Shown piece after piece: positions 1 to 9,388 of a DNA stretch of 64,000 nt. The notes beneath the pieces are model-generated. The model searched no databases, was not told the DNA's origin, and saw nothing but the letters and a program-made list of their open reading frames with translations. Numbering within the stretch: position 1 is the stretch's first letter; each line of letters starts with the position of its first letter. The position numbers and the translations under genes were made by a program. Where the stretch lies: assembly GCF_004341365.1 (NCBI RefSeq), contig NZ_SLXH01000016.1, forward strand, positions 1 through 64,000, read 5' to 3'. The DNA is from Simplicispira metamorpha. Lineage in GTDB: Bacteria; Pseudomonadota; Gammaproteobacteria; Burkholderiales; Burkholderiaceae_C.

Positions 1-89
1 ATTTGCAGAAATCGCCCAAAAAGGTGCAGCAGTTTTTTGGGAAGGATTCTGTCAAATATGCCGCTTGATTCAAGTTGTTTTATTTCTAG

Positions 90-947
90 TCAATATGCAG
101 CAGGAGTTGAAGTGAGATTATCTAGCCAGTATTCAAATTTAGCCGGACTAAGAACGAGTGCATGGATTTGAAAATCAAATGGGCCGTAGAAGCTGCCATC
201 CGCTTTCTCGCACGAAGGATCGCCAGGGCTGCCTTCGTATAGGACTCCGATTGGAATCAAACCGCCCCCTTTAATAAGGCAATAGACTAAAGAGCCACTG
301 TGGCCGCTTAGAGAAGAACCATCCTCTGCGCTAGGAATGTGGGAAGCGAGCAAGAACTCATCTCGCTCAAATGACATCGATTTGGACTGAAGCTCAAGAA
401 TGACCGTCAACAGCTTTGCTCTGACAGTCAGTCCGGAAGACGTTTTCTTTCGATTGGGAAATCCGAAATTTGCACATGTTCTAATCAATTCCCAATTTGG
501 CTCTTCCCATTTATCCAAGTCGATAGGCTCCTTCTTTTTCTCCTGCATGTGAAGGCGAATGAAGTCTGGATTTAGCGGTGCAATTGCAATATCCAATTCT
601 CGATTATGATGCAGAGGCCGATTTACACAGCGAAATTCACCCGCCAACAAATTTTCAGAACCAGCTCGAAAAGCAAACCCTTTTCCACGAGGGCCCCAAA
701 CGGTTGGTATCAGCAATGGTCCATTTATAACCCCGCCCTCGCGTGCATCAGCCACATGGGCACAAGTTAGAGCGTAGTATTGCGTTTTGAACTTGATGTA
801 GGTAACTGTAGCACTATCAGTATTTTCGCTGTGTACATCGCCCTTACGATTTCGCATCAAATAAATAGGCTCGCAATGGGTTGCACCGTTTTTCTCATAG
901 GTATTTAAGTCTCGAGAAATATCGTCGAATCGCTCATCTTTCGTCAT
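90..947 (-). CDS. Trypsin-like serine peptidase (chymotrypsin fold), island gene
   Basis: A 285-residue protein with a readable serine-protease triad. His64 lies in TCAHVAD, Asp119 in ELDIAIAPL and Ser217 in SGHSGS, the order and spacing of trypsin-like peptidases. No signal peptide or membrane segment is visible, so it is probably cytoplasmic. The start was chosen at MTKDERF because upstream codons in this frame run into unrelated GC-rich DNA. The gene is clearly more AT-rich than the rest of the window, which suggests recent acquisition. It sits next to a truncated ATPase gene in a mobile-element remnant. Substrate and role are unknown. Stand-alone trypsin-like proteases occur in stress and defence islands, but nothing here shows which applies. 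Confidence 0.75.
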   Translation of the reverse strand: MTKDERFDDISRDLNTYEKNGATHCEPIYLMRNRKGDVHSENTDSATVTYIKFKTQYYALTCAHVADAREGGVINGPLLIPTVWGPRGKGFAFRAGSENLLAGEFRCVNRPLHHNRELDIAIAPLNPDFIRLHMQEKKKEPIDLDKWEEPNWELIRTCANFGFPNRKKTSSGLTVRAKLLTVILELQSKSMSFERDEFLLASHIPSAEDGSSLSGHSGSLVYCLIKGGGLIPIGVLYEGSPGDPSCEKADGSFYGPFDFQIHALVLSPAKFEYWLDNLTSTPAAY

Positions 948-1077
948 GGATACCTTCGGTGGAAATATTTTCATCGTACAGCGTGAAATTGGCGATCTCG
1001 AACGACTGCAATGGGTCGATTCCAGTCGGCCACACCGCCGTGACCGGGCCCCACTGTGGTGGCCCAGCAATCTTGGC

Positions 1078-1095
1078 TGGATTTCAAATCTGACC
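1078..1095 (+). repeat. 18-bp direct repeat, left copy
   Basis: The 18-mer tggatttcaaatctgacc occurs here and again at 4187-4204. It lies exactly where recognisable ATPase coding sequence begins (ITDPAQRVV), so it marks a recombination junction, probably the terminus of an insertion element that has since been lost. Confidence 0.6.
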
Positions 1096-1755
1096 ATCAC
1101 CGACCCGGCCCAGCGCGTGGTGGGCAGCGTGGCGTTCACCGCTGTGGCGCGCATTGTGCTGGTGGCTGCCAAGGTCAAGGGCATGGACGGCGAGGACTCT
1201 CGCATCCTGGCGCGCGGCAAAAGCAACATCGGCCCGGACGATGGCGGGTTCGAGTACCACATGGAGCAGTGCGAACCGCTGCCCGGCCTGCAAGCCTCAC
1301 GCATCGCATGGGGCAAGGCCGTGCAGGGCAGTGCCCGCGACCTGCTGACCGACCCCAACGAGGATGCGGACGACGGCGGCGATGGTGACGTGTCTGGGTT
1401 TTTACGTGGCGTTTTGGCCGATGGCCCAGTGCCAGCCAAGACCGTTTTTTCTGAAGCCAGCGGTGCCGGTTATTCACGCGACCAGATACAAAGAGCTGCC
1501 AGAAAAATGGGCGTTGAGCGCAGAAAGACTGGCATGGCGGGGGGCTGGGTTTGGGAGCTTGAACCCCAAGAATGCGCCGAAGATGGCACGAAGGTAGCGA
1601 AGATTGCACGTTTTAAAAACGTGCCACCTTCACCACCTTCGGCGCCACCTTCGGGCGATTCGCTGCCAGAACCTGCGGAAAGCGCCAGCCCGGCGACGGC
1701 CTCAAATTCCAACCTTGCCCCAGATTGGGGGGATGGCGAATGGGAGGTGATATGA
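1078..1755 (+). pseudogene. C-terminal remnant of an AAA-family (RepA/primase-helicase type) ATPase
   Basis: Only the last third of a plasmid/phage/ICE-type ATPase survives. The stretch RVVGSVAFTAVARIVLVAA, then ARGKSNIGPDDGGFEY, then a C-terminal winged-helix-like region ending in GMAGGWVWEL, matches my memory of the C-terminal end of RecA-like AAA ATPases found in integrative elements. The Walker A and B motifs that should lie upstream are missing. The reading frame stays open back to about 946, but that part does not resemble the family and overlaps the protease start. It is truncated at the 18-bp repeat. The stop overlaps the next start as ATGA, so the pair was once an operon. Confidence 0.65.
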
Positions 1756-2573
1756 GCGCCCGCGCCATCATCACCAACCTGGTGGCGTGCGGCGCAGCGC
1801 CCCGGCTGACGCCTGACGGCAAGGGCATTGCGCTACAGCCCGGACGGCTGCCGCCTGACCTGCGCGCCCAGGTACTGGCCCACAAACCCGAGCTGGTGCG
1901 CCTGCTGGCCGAAGCCGCCAACGACCCGGCACAAAACCTGCAAAAACCTGAAGTTGAGCACCAGCCCGCCACGCTGGCGCCGGGCACCACGCCCGAGGCT
2001 GCGGCCCAGACCCGGCCACCACCGGCACCGCCCGCCTACGACCCCGGCCACGCTGCACTGCTGGCGCTGGCCATGGCGTACTGCGACCGCACGGGGGCCA
2101 GTGACCAGGCCCGCCAGGACTGGCAGCGCGACATTGCCGACATCCCGCCCGAGCTGCGCGCCGACCTGTACCAGCACCTGCGCGCCCAACTGCCACCGGC
2201 GCCGCCCGCACCGCTTCGCCCTGCACCAGCAGCAGTACCGCGCCGGCCTGTGCCCGTGAGCTGGTCAGCCCTGGCCCAGCCGTGGCGCGTGGCAGATAGC
2301 GCCTACCTGGCGCACTGGGGGCAGTGCCCCGCCTGCAAGGCCGCTGCCACCGGCCACACCGACCGCTGCGCCACCGGCCAGCACCTGCACGACACCTACT
2401 TGGCCGCGCTGGCTGGAGAGCGGAGAGACAAGCGTAGCTATTCGAGTGCCTTGACCTCTGCAGGTTTGCTCACTGCTGAGACAACATATCTAACCCGTAT
2501 CTCAGTAGCGCACTTTGGACATACCCACGAGGCATCCTCTTGCACCTCGGAGCGCCATACAGAAAACTCGTGA
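1752..2573 (+). CDS. TubC-docking-domain-like island protein with chimeric 3' end
   Basis: The start ATG overlaps the upstream stop (ATGA), so it belongs to the same former operon. Residues about 1-50 (LVACGAAPRLTPDG then LRAQVLAHKPELVRLLAE) resemble the TubC N-terminal docking-domain family often found in small proteins downstream of element ATPases. A proline/alanine-rich linker follows, then a WRV...CPACKA...C segment with three Cys (about 205-220) that may bind metal. The last roughly 50 residues (from about base 2425) are antisense to the minus-strand neighbour and unlike the rest, so the native C-terminus appears to have been replaced by recombination. Function is unknown; the product may not be functional. 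Confidence 0.5.
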   Translation: MSARAIITNLVACGAAPRLTPDGKGIALQPGRLPPDLRAQVLAHKPELVRLLAEAANDPAQNLQKPEVEHQPATLAPGTTPEAAAQTRPPPAPPAYDPGHAALLALAMAYCDRTGASDQARQDWQRDIADIPPELRADLYQHLRAQLPPAPPAPLRPAPAAVPRRPVPVSWSALAQPWRVADSAYLAHWGQCPACKAAATGHTDRCATGQHLHDTYLAALAGERRDKRSYSSALTSAGLLTAETTYLTRISVAHFGHTHEASSCTSERHTENS

Positions 2574-3280
2574 TCACAGCCTTGTGTGAGACAGCTAAAG
2601 AGCGAGCGATGTGGCGTTGCCTCGAAATCCCTGTCGCCCACTACTGCCAATGTGTATTTAGCACCGCAGCCAACTTCGCTTTGTTTTCCATAGCAGACGG
2701 CCTCTATGGGGGAACGGTCTGCACTGAGGCGTTTTCGCACATTCGCGCCACACTTCAGACATTCAAAAATCCCGAAGTTGCCAAGGTTTGCGCGGACGTT
2801 GGAAGCAAGGGCAGCCTCTAAGTCAGCGACTACTGCCTTGCATTTGGTTCTTGTCTGTGCAGCGTCCAAGGCTTTCATATCAAGCAACTGCTTCATCGTC
2901 GCCATATGCAACATCGAACCCAGGGCATTGTGATGCTTGTGAACGGTTTTCATAGGGATAACGGTGTCATGACCCAAGGTTTTCCAGTCTCCCTCTTGGG
3001 AGGTGGATGTCGCCTCTTTTTTGTATCGAATGACCGAGTTCTGGTTGACGAGCGGCTCAATCTCAATGAGTATTTTTAAAAGCTTTCCGGGCTGCCAAGT
3101 GTGGAATTCAGAAGGAGGGATTTCCTCTGCGTACAACTGTGCTCGGTCATAAGTCAGCGCCTCCAGGGCGATGCGAAGCTCTAGCGCCGCGTAACGGAGT
3201 CGATGATCCTCTCCACTGGCCATCTCAGCCTTGGCTCGCTGGAGAGCAACTTGAGCATCATTCCGAAATTGATAATTCAT
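2438..3280 (-). CDS. Hypothetical protein with helical N-terminus and two C-terminal zinc ribbons
   Basis: A 280-residue protein of unrecognised family. Residues about 10-160 look all-helical, and the run RYAALELRIALEALTYDRA is reminiscent of HEPN-like helical bundles, though that is a weak impression only. The C-terminal half has four Cys pairs: 174/177, 196/205, 230/235 and 254/257. This is enough for two zinc ribbons. There is no signal peptide or membrane span. Base composition is AT-rich like the protease at 90-947 and unlike the ATPase remnant between them, so both were probably inserted as cargo. Its 3' end overlaps the 3' end of the plus-strand gene. Function unknown. Confidence 0.65.
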   Translation of the reverse strand: MNYQFRNDAQVALQRAKAEMASGEDHRLRYAALELRIALEALTYDRAQLYAEEIPPSEFHTWQPGKLLKILIEIEPLVNQNSVIRYKKEATSTSQEGDWKTLGHDTVIPMKTVHKHHNALGSMLHMATMKQLLDMKALDAAQTRTKCKAVVADLEAALASNVRANLGNFGIFECLKCGANVRKRLSADRSPIEAVCYGKQSEVGCGAKYTLAVVGDRDFEATPHRSLFSCLTQGCDHEFSVWRSEVQEDASWVCPKCATEIRVRYVVSAVSKPAEVKALE

Positions 3281-4179
3281 GTGTTCCCCGCTGTTTGATG
3301 ACCGAGTAATGTTAGAACGGCCTTGCCGGTTGTGGCGGTAAGTGATCAGTTCGCTTGACTCAGCGCAGTTAACCTAGCCAGCCGAGTATTCGCGCATCTG
3401 TTTTGCTTTATGGCAGGGGTTCCAGAGCGGTACGAAAACGGCCCCTCGCCTGTTGGCAAAAGTTGACGTTTGCTGGCAAATGCTGGCGTTCAGGATGCCT
3501 TGACACTGCACCACGCATTGCTGGAACTTCAGTTTCCACAGCCACCTCATAAAACTTCAGTTTCCAGCCGCAGGTTTATAGGAAGGGGGTTTCCACGGGA
3601 ACCTGTCAAAACTTTACATCTTGGGCGGTACGCACTGGGGTGGTGCGGGTACGAACGGAACCCGGGATGTGCAGCCGACCGGCTGAAAACTGAGCCGGTT
3701 GATTTCGGCGGGGCCACGCCACGCTGGTGGCTGTGCCTGGCAGGTCGTGGCGGGGATCCCCGCTTTGCCCGCTTTGGGTGGCCCCGCTCTGGTGGGCATC
3801 CAGTTGGGGAGAGCACCAAGCAAGCCGCGCAGCACTTAGTAAAACTTAGCATTCAGCGCGCCGCGCAGCCCCGATTTTTCCGAACAGTACGCGCGCGCGA
3901 GAGGTCTGCACGAAGCTGCCAATGGTTTCCAAGCCTGTTATCAAAAGTCATGGTTCAAGCGGGCATTGCTGCTCACTGCGCATTCACCGTGCTGCTGGCA
4001 AATGCTGGCACCACGGCTGAATTCTCAGCCCTCGATGGCCCAGAGCAGCCCAGCCAGCATCGACACCTAAAAGATGGTGTAGTTCTGGACCATCTGGCGA
4101 GCCGCTCACCAAAAAAGTGGAGCGGGCCCACCGCACACAGCTTGCGATGAGCACAGCTGAATTCTGAGCCAACGATGGC

Positions 4180-4209
4180 AAGGGGGTGGATTTCAAATCT
4201 GACCCCCTT
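4180..4209. repeat. Palindromic 18-bp repeat, right copy
   Basis: The second copy of tggatttcaaatctgacc (4187-4204) sits inside an imperfect 30-bp palindrome: aagggggt at 4180-4187 pairs with acccccttat 4202-4209 minus its last two bases, that is AAGGGGGT with ACCCCCTT. The core gatttcaaatc is itself an odd palindrome. It could be an insertion-element terminus or a hairpin. Confidence 0.55.
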
Positions 4210-4280
4210 GGCCAGGTGGCCCGCCGCCGCCACGACCAGCGCCAGCACCGTGCAAGCCCCTTCAAAGCCCCTTGCAAGCA

Positions 4281-4396
4281 ACGTTAAAGCACCGTGCAAG
4301 CAACGTTAAAGCACTGTGCAAGCACCAGAAAAGTGCAGGCCGCCAAGCCCCAAAAAGTGCAGAAACCCTGTACCGGTGGCTACACAGTGGCTACAC
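4281..4396. repeat. Cluster of short direct repeats beside tRNA-Thr
   Basis: Three sets lie within 120 bp: a 22-bp unit in tandem (4281-4302 and 4303-4324, one mismatch), aaaagtgcag at 4329-4338 and 4353-4362, and gtggctacac at 4376-4385 and 4387-4396. They lie 60-175 bp from the tRNA 3' end. That is where arm-type integrase sites of tRNA-integrating elements are usually found; this role is inference. Confidence 0.5.
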
Positions 4397-4410
4397 CGAT
4401 GCGAAAAGCA

Positions 4411-4443
4411 AAAACCCCGCTACCAAAAAGATAGCGGGGTTTC
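4411..4443 (-). terminator. Rho-independent terminator of tRNA-Thr
   Basis: An 11-bp perfect stem (4412-4422 with 4432-4442, core CCCCGCTA/TAGCGGGG) with a 9-nt loop is followed on the minus strand by a broken T-tract. It lies directly downstream of the tRNA. Confidence 0.85.
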
Positions 4444-4454
4444 CTTTGCTGTAT

Positions 4455-4530
4455 TGGTGCCGGAGAGATGAATCGAACACCCGACCTTCTCATTACGAAT
4501 GAGCTGCTCTACCGACTGAGCTACACCGGC
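4455..4530 (-). tRNA. tRNA-Thr (anticodon CGT)
   Basis: The minus strand folds as a 76-nt tRNA. The acceptor strand GCCGGTG pairs with CTCCGGC apart from one T-T mismatch, the D arm is GCTC/GAGC, the anticodon arm is GCTCA-TTCGTAA-TGAGA with anticodon CGT, and the T loop is TTCGATT. The discriminator A and CCA are encoded. It lies 12 bp downstream of the fbp stop and is read in the same direction. Its 3' end faces the mobile-element remnant, the usual geometry for tRNA-targeting integration. Confidence 0.95.
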
Positions 4531-4541
4531 GTAAGCCTGCG

Positions 4542-4569
4542 ATTATACCGTCGAATGGTAGCCTGTCAC
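4542..4569 (-). promoter_or_regulatory. Sigma-70 promoter of tRNA-Thr, inside the 3' end of fbp
   Basis: On the minus strand GTGACA (4569-4564) is followed after 16 bp by TATAAT (4547-4542), a near-consensus promoter. The -10 overlaps the fbp TAA stop and would start RNA 5-7 nt before the mature tRNA. Confidence 0.7.
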
Positions 4570-5550
4570 GCGCTCGACCTCGTTCTTGGAGCCCAGGATG
4601 ACGCTCACGCGCTCATGCAACTGGGTGGGCTGGATATCCAGAATGCGCTGGCGGCCATTGGTGGCGGCGCCCCCGGCCTGTTCTACCAGCCAGCCCATGG
4701 GGTTGGCCTCGTACATCAGCCGCAGCTTGCCGGGTTTGTTCGGTTCGCGCTTGTCCCAGGGGTACATGAACACGCCGCCGCGCGTCATGATGCGGTGTAC
4801 GTCGGCCACCATGCTGGCAATCCAGCGCATGTTGAAGTCCTTGCCGCGCGGGCCTTCCTTGCCTTGCAGGCACTCGTCGATGTAGCGGCGCACCGGCTCG
4901 TCCCAGTGGCGCATGTTGCTCATGTTGATGGCGAACTCTTTCGTGTCCTCGGGGATGCGCACGTTCTCTTGTGTCAGCACGAAGGAGCCTTGCTCGCGAT
5001 CCAGGGTGAACATGGCCACGCCGTCGCCCACCGTCAGCACCAGCGTGGTCTGCGGGCCATAGACGCAGTAGCCTGCTGCCACCTGCTGGCCACCGGCTTG
5101 CAGGAAGTCTTTTTCTTCCACGCCCCGGTCGCCTTCGGGTTTCTTCAGCACGCTGAAGATGGTGCCGATGCTCACGTTCACGTCGATGTTGCTGGAGCCG
5201 TCCAGGGGATCGAACAGCAGCAGGTATTCGCCCTGCGGGTAGCGGTTGGGCACGACGTAGATGCCGTCCATTTCCTCGCTGGCCATGGCGGCCAGGTGGC
5301 CGCCCCATTCGTTGGCTTCGATCAGCACCTCGTTGGCGATGATGTCGAGCTTTTTCTGCACTTCGCCCTGCACGTTTTCACTGTCGGCGCTGCCCAGCAC
5401 GCCGCCCAGCGCACCTTTGTTGACGGCCTGGCTGATGCTTTTGCAGGCCCGGGCCACCACTTCCAGCAGCAGGCGCAGTTGCGAGGGGATGAGGCCATCC
5501 ACGCGCTGTTGTTCGACCAGGTAGCGGGTCAGGCTGATTCGTTTTGCCAT
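4543..5550 (-). CDS. fbp: Fructose-1,6-bisphosphatase class 1
   Basis: This 335-residue enzyme hydrolyses fructose 1,6-bisphosphate to fructose 6-phosphate in gluconeogenesis, in the cytoplasm. The class 1 signature is present as [20 protein letters not shown], whose Asp and Glu residues bind the metal ions. An upstream Glu-rich motif (MASEEMDG) and the C-terminal [11 protein letters not shown] region are also typical. Length matches the E. coli enzyme (332). It lies 10 bp after pepN and is probably cotranscribed with it; the tRNA-Thr promoter is buried in its last codons. No truncation. Confidence 0.96.
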   Translation of the reverse strand: MAKRISLTRYLVEQQRVDGLIPSQLRLLLEVVARACKSISQAVNKGALGGVLGSADSENVQGEVQKKLDIIANEVLIEANEWGGHLAAMASEEMDGIYVVPNRYPQGEYLLLFDPLDGSSNIDVNVSIGTIFSVLKKPEGDRGVEEKDFLQAGGQQVAAGYCVYGPQTTLVLTVGDGVAMFTLDREQGSFVLTQENVRIPEDTKEFAINMSNMRHWDEPVRRYIDECLQGKEGPRGKDFNMRWIASMVADVHRIMTRGGVFMYPWDKREPNKPGKLRLMYEANPMGWLVEQAGGAATNGRQRILDIQPTQLHERVSVILGSKNEVERVTGYHSTV

Positions 5551-5560
5551 GGTTTTCTCC

Positions 5561-8275
5561 TTATTCGTCGGCCAGTGCGCGGGTGACGACCTCGCGCACG
5601 TCGTTGCTCAAGTCGGGGCGGGCAGCCACGCGCGCGATGGCTTCGCGGGCACCGCTGCGCCAGGGTTCGGCCAGTTTTTTCCAGCGGTCCAGCGCGCGCG
5701 CCAGCCGGGCAGCCACTTGCGGGTTGATGGCGTCGAGCTCAATGACGCGCTCGCTCCAGAAAACGTAGCCTGCCGCATCGGCCCGGTGGAAGGCGCCGGG
5801 GTTGGCGTTGCAGTAGCTGAAGATCACGCTGCGGGCGCGGTTGGGGTTTTTCAGGCTGAAGTCGGGGTGGTTCATCAGCTGTTTGACCTGCGCTAGCACC
5901 TGGCCGCCACGGTCGCAGGCACCGGCTTGCAGGGCAAACCATTTGTCCAGCACCAGCGGCTCGTCCTTGAACTGCGCATGAAAGCGCGCCAGCGCCGGTG
6001 CTGCCAGCGCGTGGCCGCTGCCAACCAGTGCGTTGAGGGCGTTGAAGCGGTCGGTCATGTTGCCCGCATCCTTGAAGCGTTGCAGCGCCTTGCCGGGCCA
6101 GACGGCATCGCCCGTGTGCTGCGCGGCCAGGCACAGCATGTGCAGCGCCATACCGGCCAGCGCGCGGCGGCCCGCTGAGGCGGCATCGGGCCGGTAGGCG
6201 CCGCTGTGCTGGTGCTGCTCGTAGGCCCACTGCCAGTCGGCCTGCAGCGCGGTGGCCAGTTGCAGGCGCATGGCCTCGCGCACGGCGTGGATGCGCTGCG
6301 GATCAACCACTTCCAGCTGCTCGGCGATGTAGGTCTCCGAGGGCAGGGCCAGCGCCAGCTCTTTGAACGCGGCGTCGAGCTGCGGGTGGCGCAGCACGGC
6401 GCGCATGGCCTGCACAAAGCTGTCGGGCAGGATTTGTTGGTCAATTTGGCCTGTAGCGCCCGTCTGAATTGCGCTATCAGCTATCGTATTGATAGCGATG
6501 CGCAGGGCCAGGCGCTGGCCCGCTTCCCAGCGGTTGAAGGCGTCGCTGTCGTGGGCTAGCAGGGTGAGCAGCTCGGCGTCGGTGTAGTCCACGTCCAGTA
6601 CCACGGGGGCGCTGAAGCCGCGCAGCAGCGAGGGCACGGGGGCCTCGTCCACATTGACAAAAGTCAGCTGCACACTGGACTCGGACAGCACCACGGTGCG
6701 ACTGGCCGCGCCCGGTGTATCTTCACCCGGCCATTGCAGGGGCAGGGCGCTGCCGTCTTGCGCCAGCAAGCCCAGCTCCACTGGGATAACGAAGGGCTCT
6801 TTGGTTGCTTGGCCCGGTGTGGGTGCGCAGCTTTGCGCCAGCGTGAGCGTGTAGGTGCGCGCAGCCGCGTCGTACTGGCCGGTGGCGCGCACGCGCGGCG
6901 TACCCGCTTGGCTGTACCAGTGCTTGAACTGGGGCAGCAGGCGCGCCAGGTCGCTGTCCGGGTTGGCATCGGCTATTGCGCCTGCGAAATCGTCGCAGGT
7001 CACGGCCTGGCCGTCGTGGCGCTCGAAGTAGAGCTTCATGCCGCGCGCAAAGCCGTCGCGGCCCACCAGGTTGTGCATCATGCGCACGACCTCGGCCCCT
7101 TTTTCGTAGATGGTGACGGTGTAGAAGTTGTTGATCTCGACGTAGCTGTCGGGTCGCACCGGGTGCGCCATGGGGCCGGCGTCCTCGGGGAACTGCGCGG
7201 TGCGCAGCACGCGCACGTCCTCAATGCGCTTGACGGCGCGTGCCGAAGGGCTGCCCGCCAAGTCCATGGAAAATTCCTGGTCGCGAAACACCGTCAGCCC
7301 CTCTTTGAGAGAGAGCTGGAACCAGTCGCGGCAGGTCACGCGGTTGCCCGTCCAGTTATGGAAATACTCGTGGCCGACCACCGATTCGATGTTGGCAAAG
7401 TCCACATCGGTGGCGGTGGCTTCGCTGGCCAAAACGTACTTCGTGTTGAAGATGTTCAGGCCCTTGTTTTCCATGGCGCCCATGTTGAAGTCGCTGGTGG
7501 CGACGATCATGAAGCGTTCCAGGTCGAGCGGCAGGCCAAAGCGCGCCTCGTCCCAGGCCACGCTGGCCATGAGCGAGCGCATGGCGTGTTCGGTCTTGCC
7601 CAGGTCACCGGGGCGCACGTACACCTCCAGCAAGTGATCGGTGCCTGCGCGGCTGGTGATGCGCTGCTGGCGCGCCACCAGCTTGCCCGCCACCAGGGCG
7701 AACAAATAGCTGGGCTTTTTGTGCGGGTCGTGCCACTTGGCAAAGTGGCGCCCGCCGTCCAGGTCGCCTTGCTCGACCAGGTTGCCGTTGGACAGCAGCA
7801 CCGGAAACTGGGCCTTGTCCGCGCGCAGCACCACGGTGTAGGTGGCCATCACGTCGGGCCGGTCGAGAAAGTAGGTGATGCGCCGGAAGCCCTCGGCTTC
7901 GCACTGCGTAAAAAACGTGCCCTGGCTCACGTACAAGCCCATGAGCTGGGTGTTCTTGTCGGGGGCGCAGGTGGTGAAAATCTCCAGGTCGAAGGCCTCC
8001 TCGCCTTCAGGAAGGTTCTCCAGCACCAGCTGGCTGCCTTCCATCTTGAACGAGGTGCCCGCGCCGTTGACCAGTACGCGCGAGAGGTTCAGCTCCTCAC
8101 CGTCCAGGCGCAGCGGCTGTGCTGGCACAGCGCTGTTGCGGCGCAGGCGCATCTTGTTGAGTACCCGGGTTTTGGCCGGGTCCAGGTCGAACGCCAGCTC
8201 GACGGTGTCAATCCACCAGGCAGGTGCCTGGTAGTCGCTGCGGTGTACCGCAGTGGCTTTTCCTTCACGCAACAT
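5561..8275 (-). CDS. pepN: Aminopeptidase N (M1 family)
   Basis: A 904-residue zinc aminopeptidase that removes N-terminal residues from peptides in the cytoplasm. The substrate-binding GAMEN motif is at residues 266-270 and the zinc-binding HEYFH at 302-306, with the third ligand Glu in the following [13 protein letters not shown] segment; these positions match E. coli PepN (870 residues). The start MLREGK follows prfB by 8 bp, so prfB, pepN and fbp form one operon. A degenerate copy of the window's dispersed repeat (6442-6495) is read through in frame in the C-terminal helical domain, giving the segment [18 protein letters not shown], and may account for the extra length. Confidence 0.96.
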   Translation of the reverse strand: MLREGKATAVHRSDYQAPAWWIDTVELAFDLDPAKTRVLNKMRLRRNSAVPAQPLRLDGEELNLSRVLVNGAGTSFKMEGSQLVLENLPEGEEAFDLEIFTTCAPDKNTQLMGLYVSQGTFFTQCEAEGFRRITYFLDRPDVMATYTVVLRADKAQFPVLLSNGNLVEQGDLDGGRHFAKWHDPHKKPSYLFALVAGKLVARQQRITSRAGTDHLLEVYVRPGDLGKTEHAMRSLMASVAWDEARFGLPLDLERFMIVATSDFNMGAMENKGLNIFNTKYVLASEATATDVDFANIESVVGHEYFHNWTGNRVTCRDWFQLSLKEGLTVFRDQEFSMDLAGSPSARAVKRIEDVRVLRTAQFPEDAGPMAHPVRPDSYVEINNFYTVTIYEKGAEVVRMMHNLVGRDGFARGMKLYFERHDGQAVTCDDFAGAIADANPDSDLARLLPQFKHWYSQAGTPRVRATGQYDAAARTYTLTLAQSCAPTPGQATKEPFVIPVELGLLAQDGSALPLQWPGEDTPGAASRTVVLSESSVQLTFVNVDEAPVPSLLRGFSAPVVLDVDYTDAELLTLLAHDSDAFNRWEAGQRLALRIAINTIADSAIQTGATGQIDQQILPDSFVQAMRAVLRHPQLDAAFKELALALPSETYIAEQLEVVDPQRIHAVREAMRLQLATALQADWQWAYEQHQHSGAYRPDAASAGRRALAGMALHMLCLAAQHTGDAVWPGKALQRFKDAGNMTDRFNALNALVGSGHALAAPALARFHAQFKDEPLVLDKWFALQAGACDRGGQVLAQVKQLMNHPDFSLKNPNRARSVIFSYCNANPGAFHRADAAGYVFWSERVIELDAINPQVAARLARALDRWKKLAEPWRSGAREAIARVAARPDLSNDVREVVTRALADE
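6442..6495 (-). repeat. Dispersed repeat copy A, inside pepN
   Basis: In pepN reading direction it begins near atcaatacgatagctg and ends ctacaggccaaattg. This orientation is opposite to that of the copies in other coding genes. Confidence 0.55.
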
Positions 8276-8283
8276 GGTTCTCC

Positions 8284-9388
8284 TTAAATGCCCTGTTTGA
8301 GCGAGGCTTCGATGAAAGCGTCGAGATCGCCGTCCAGCACTTTTTGCGTGGCCGAGATTTCAACGTTGGTGCGCAAGTCCTTGATGCGGCTGTTGTCCAG
8401 CACGTAAGAGCGGATCTGGTGACCCCAGCCCACATCGGTCTTGGTGTCTTCGAGTTTTTGCTGCTCTTCCTGGCGCTTGCGCATCTCGAAGTCGTAGAGC
8501 TTGGAGCGCAACCGTTGCCAGGCGATGTCACGGTTGCCGTGCTGGCTGCGCCCGTCCTGGCATTGCACCACGATGCCGGTGGGGATGTGCGTCAGGCGCA
8601 CAGCCGAGTCGGTCTTGTTGATGTGCTGGCCGCCGGCGCCGCTGGCGCGGTAGGTGTCGGTGCGCACGTCTGAGGGGTTGATGTTGATCTCGATCGAGTC
8701 ATCGATCTCAGGGTACACGAACACCGACGCAAACGAGGTGTGGCGCCCACCCGAGCTGTCGAACGGGCTCTTGCGCACCAGGCGGTGTACGCCGGTCTCG
8801 GTGCGCAGCAGGCCAAAGGCGTATTCGCCCTCGATATGGATGGTGGCGCCTTTGATGCCCGCCACGTCGCCGGGGGTTTCGTCGTCCACGCGGGTTTTGA
8901 AGCCCTTGCGCTCGGCGTACTTGAGGTACTGGCGCAGCAGCATGCTGGCCCAGTCACAGGCTTCGGTGCCACCGGCGCCCGCCTGGATATCGACAAAGCA
9001 GTTGAGCGGGTCGGCCTCGTTGCGGAACATGCGCCGAAATTCGAGTTCTTCGATCTCGGGCCGCAGCTTGGCCGCTTCCTGGGCGATGGTGGCCAGGCCC
9101 GCTTCATCGCCTTCTTCCTTGCTCATCTCGTAGAGCTCGGCGTTGTCGGCCAGCTCGCGGGTGAGGCGCTCCAGCGTGAGCACCACGCCATCGAGGGCCT
9201 TCTTTTCCTTTCCCAGCTCCTGGGCCTTTTTGGGGTCGTTCCAGACGGTGGGGTCTTCGAGCGAGGCGTTTACCGTGCGCAGGCGTTCAAATTTGGCATC
9301 GTAGTCAAAGATACCCCCGTAACTCTTGCGTGCGCTGGGCCAGGTCGGTGAGGGTGTTGCCGATGTGGTTGATTTGTTCTGCGTCCAT
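8284..9388 (-). CDS. prfB: Peptide chain release factor 2, programmed +1 frameshift
   Basis: RF2 recognises UGA and UAA stops and triggers peptide release. The gene is in two frames: ATG at 9388, 27 codons to an in-frame TGA at 9307-9305, then a +1 shift into the long frame ending at 8284. The product is about 367 residues (E. coli 365). The tripeptide SPF in VRKSPFDSS (stop recognition) and the GGQ at about residues 252-254 in [10 protein letters not shown] (catalysis) are present. The conserved coiled-coil N-terminus is encoded partly before the shift. It is the first gene of the prfB-pepN-fbp cluster. A one-frame annotation would start too late and lose the N-terminus. Confidence 0.96.
9305..9320 (-). 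promoter_or_regulatory. prfB autoregulatory frameshift site
   Basis: Minus strand CGGGGGTATCTTTGAC: an internal Shine-Dalgarno-like G run, then CUU slipping at an in-frame UGA. This is the classical RF2 feedback signal, which is stalled when RF2 is scarce. Confidence 0.93.

Larger units (their letters stand above)
3281..4410. other. Gene-free remnant region of a mobile element
   Basis: No open frame here has plausible protein character. The stretch carries repeated fragments: tggcaaatgctggc near 3473 and again near 3997, aacttcagtttcca near 3528 and near 3555, and gctgaattct followed by gagcc or cagcc near 4015 and 4156. I read it as scrambled insertion-sequence ends and intergenic pieces, without an identifiable transposase or integrase. 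Confidence 0.5.

Noticed and set aside
3470-4150. A 226-residue plus-strand open frame in the gene-free island part
   Set aside because: No recognisable motif, odd composition, and it covers the scrambled repeats; no ribosome-binding site.
4272-4502. A small frame ending in RRDESNTRPSHYE
   Set aside because: It reads through the terminator and into the tRNA; this peptide is a common artefact of translating tRNA genes.
4468-5586. A 372-residue plus-strand open frame
   Set aside because: Antisense to fbp, and it also runs through the tRNA-Thr gene.
6734-8287. A 517-residue plus-strand open frame
   Set aside because: Antisense to pepN, whose GAMEN and HEXXH motifs settle the coding strand.
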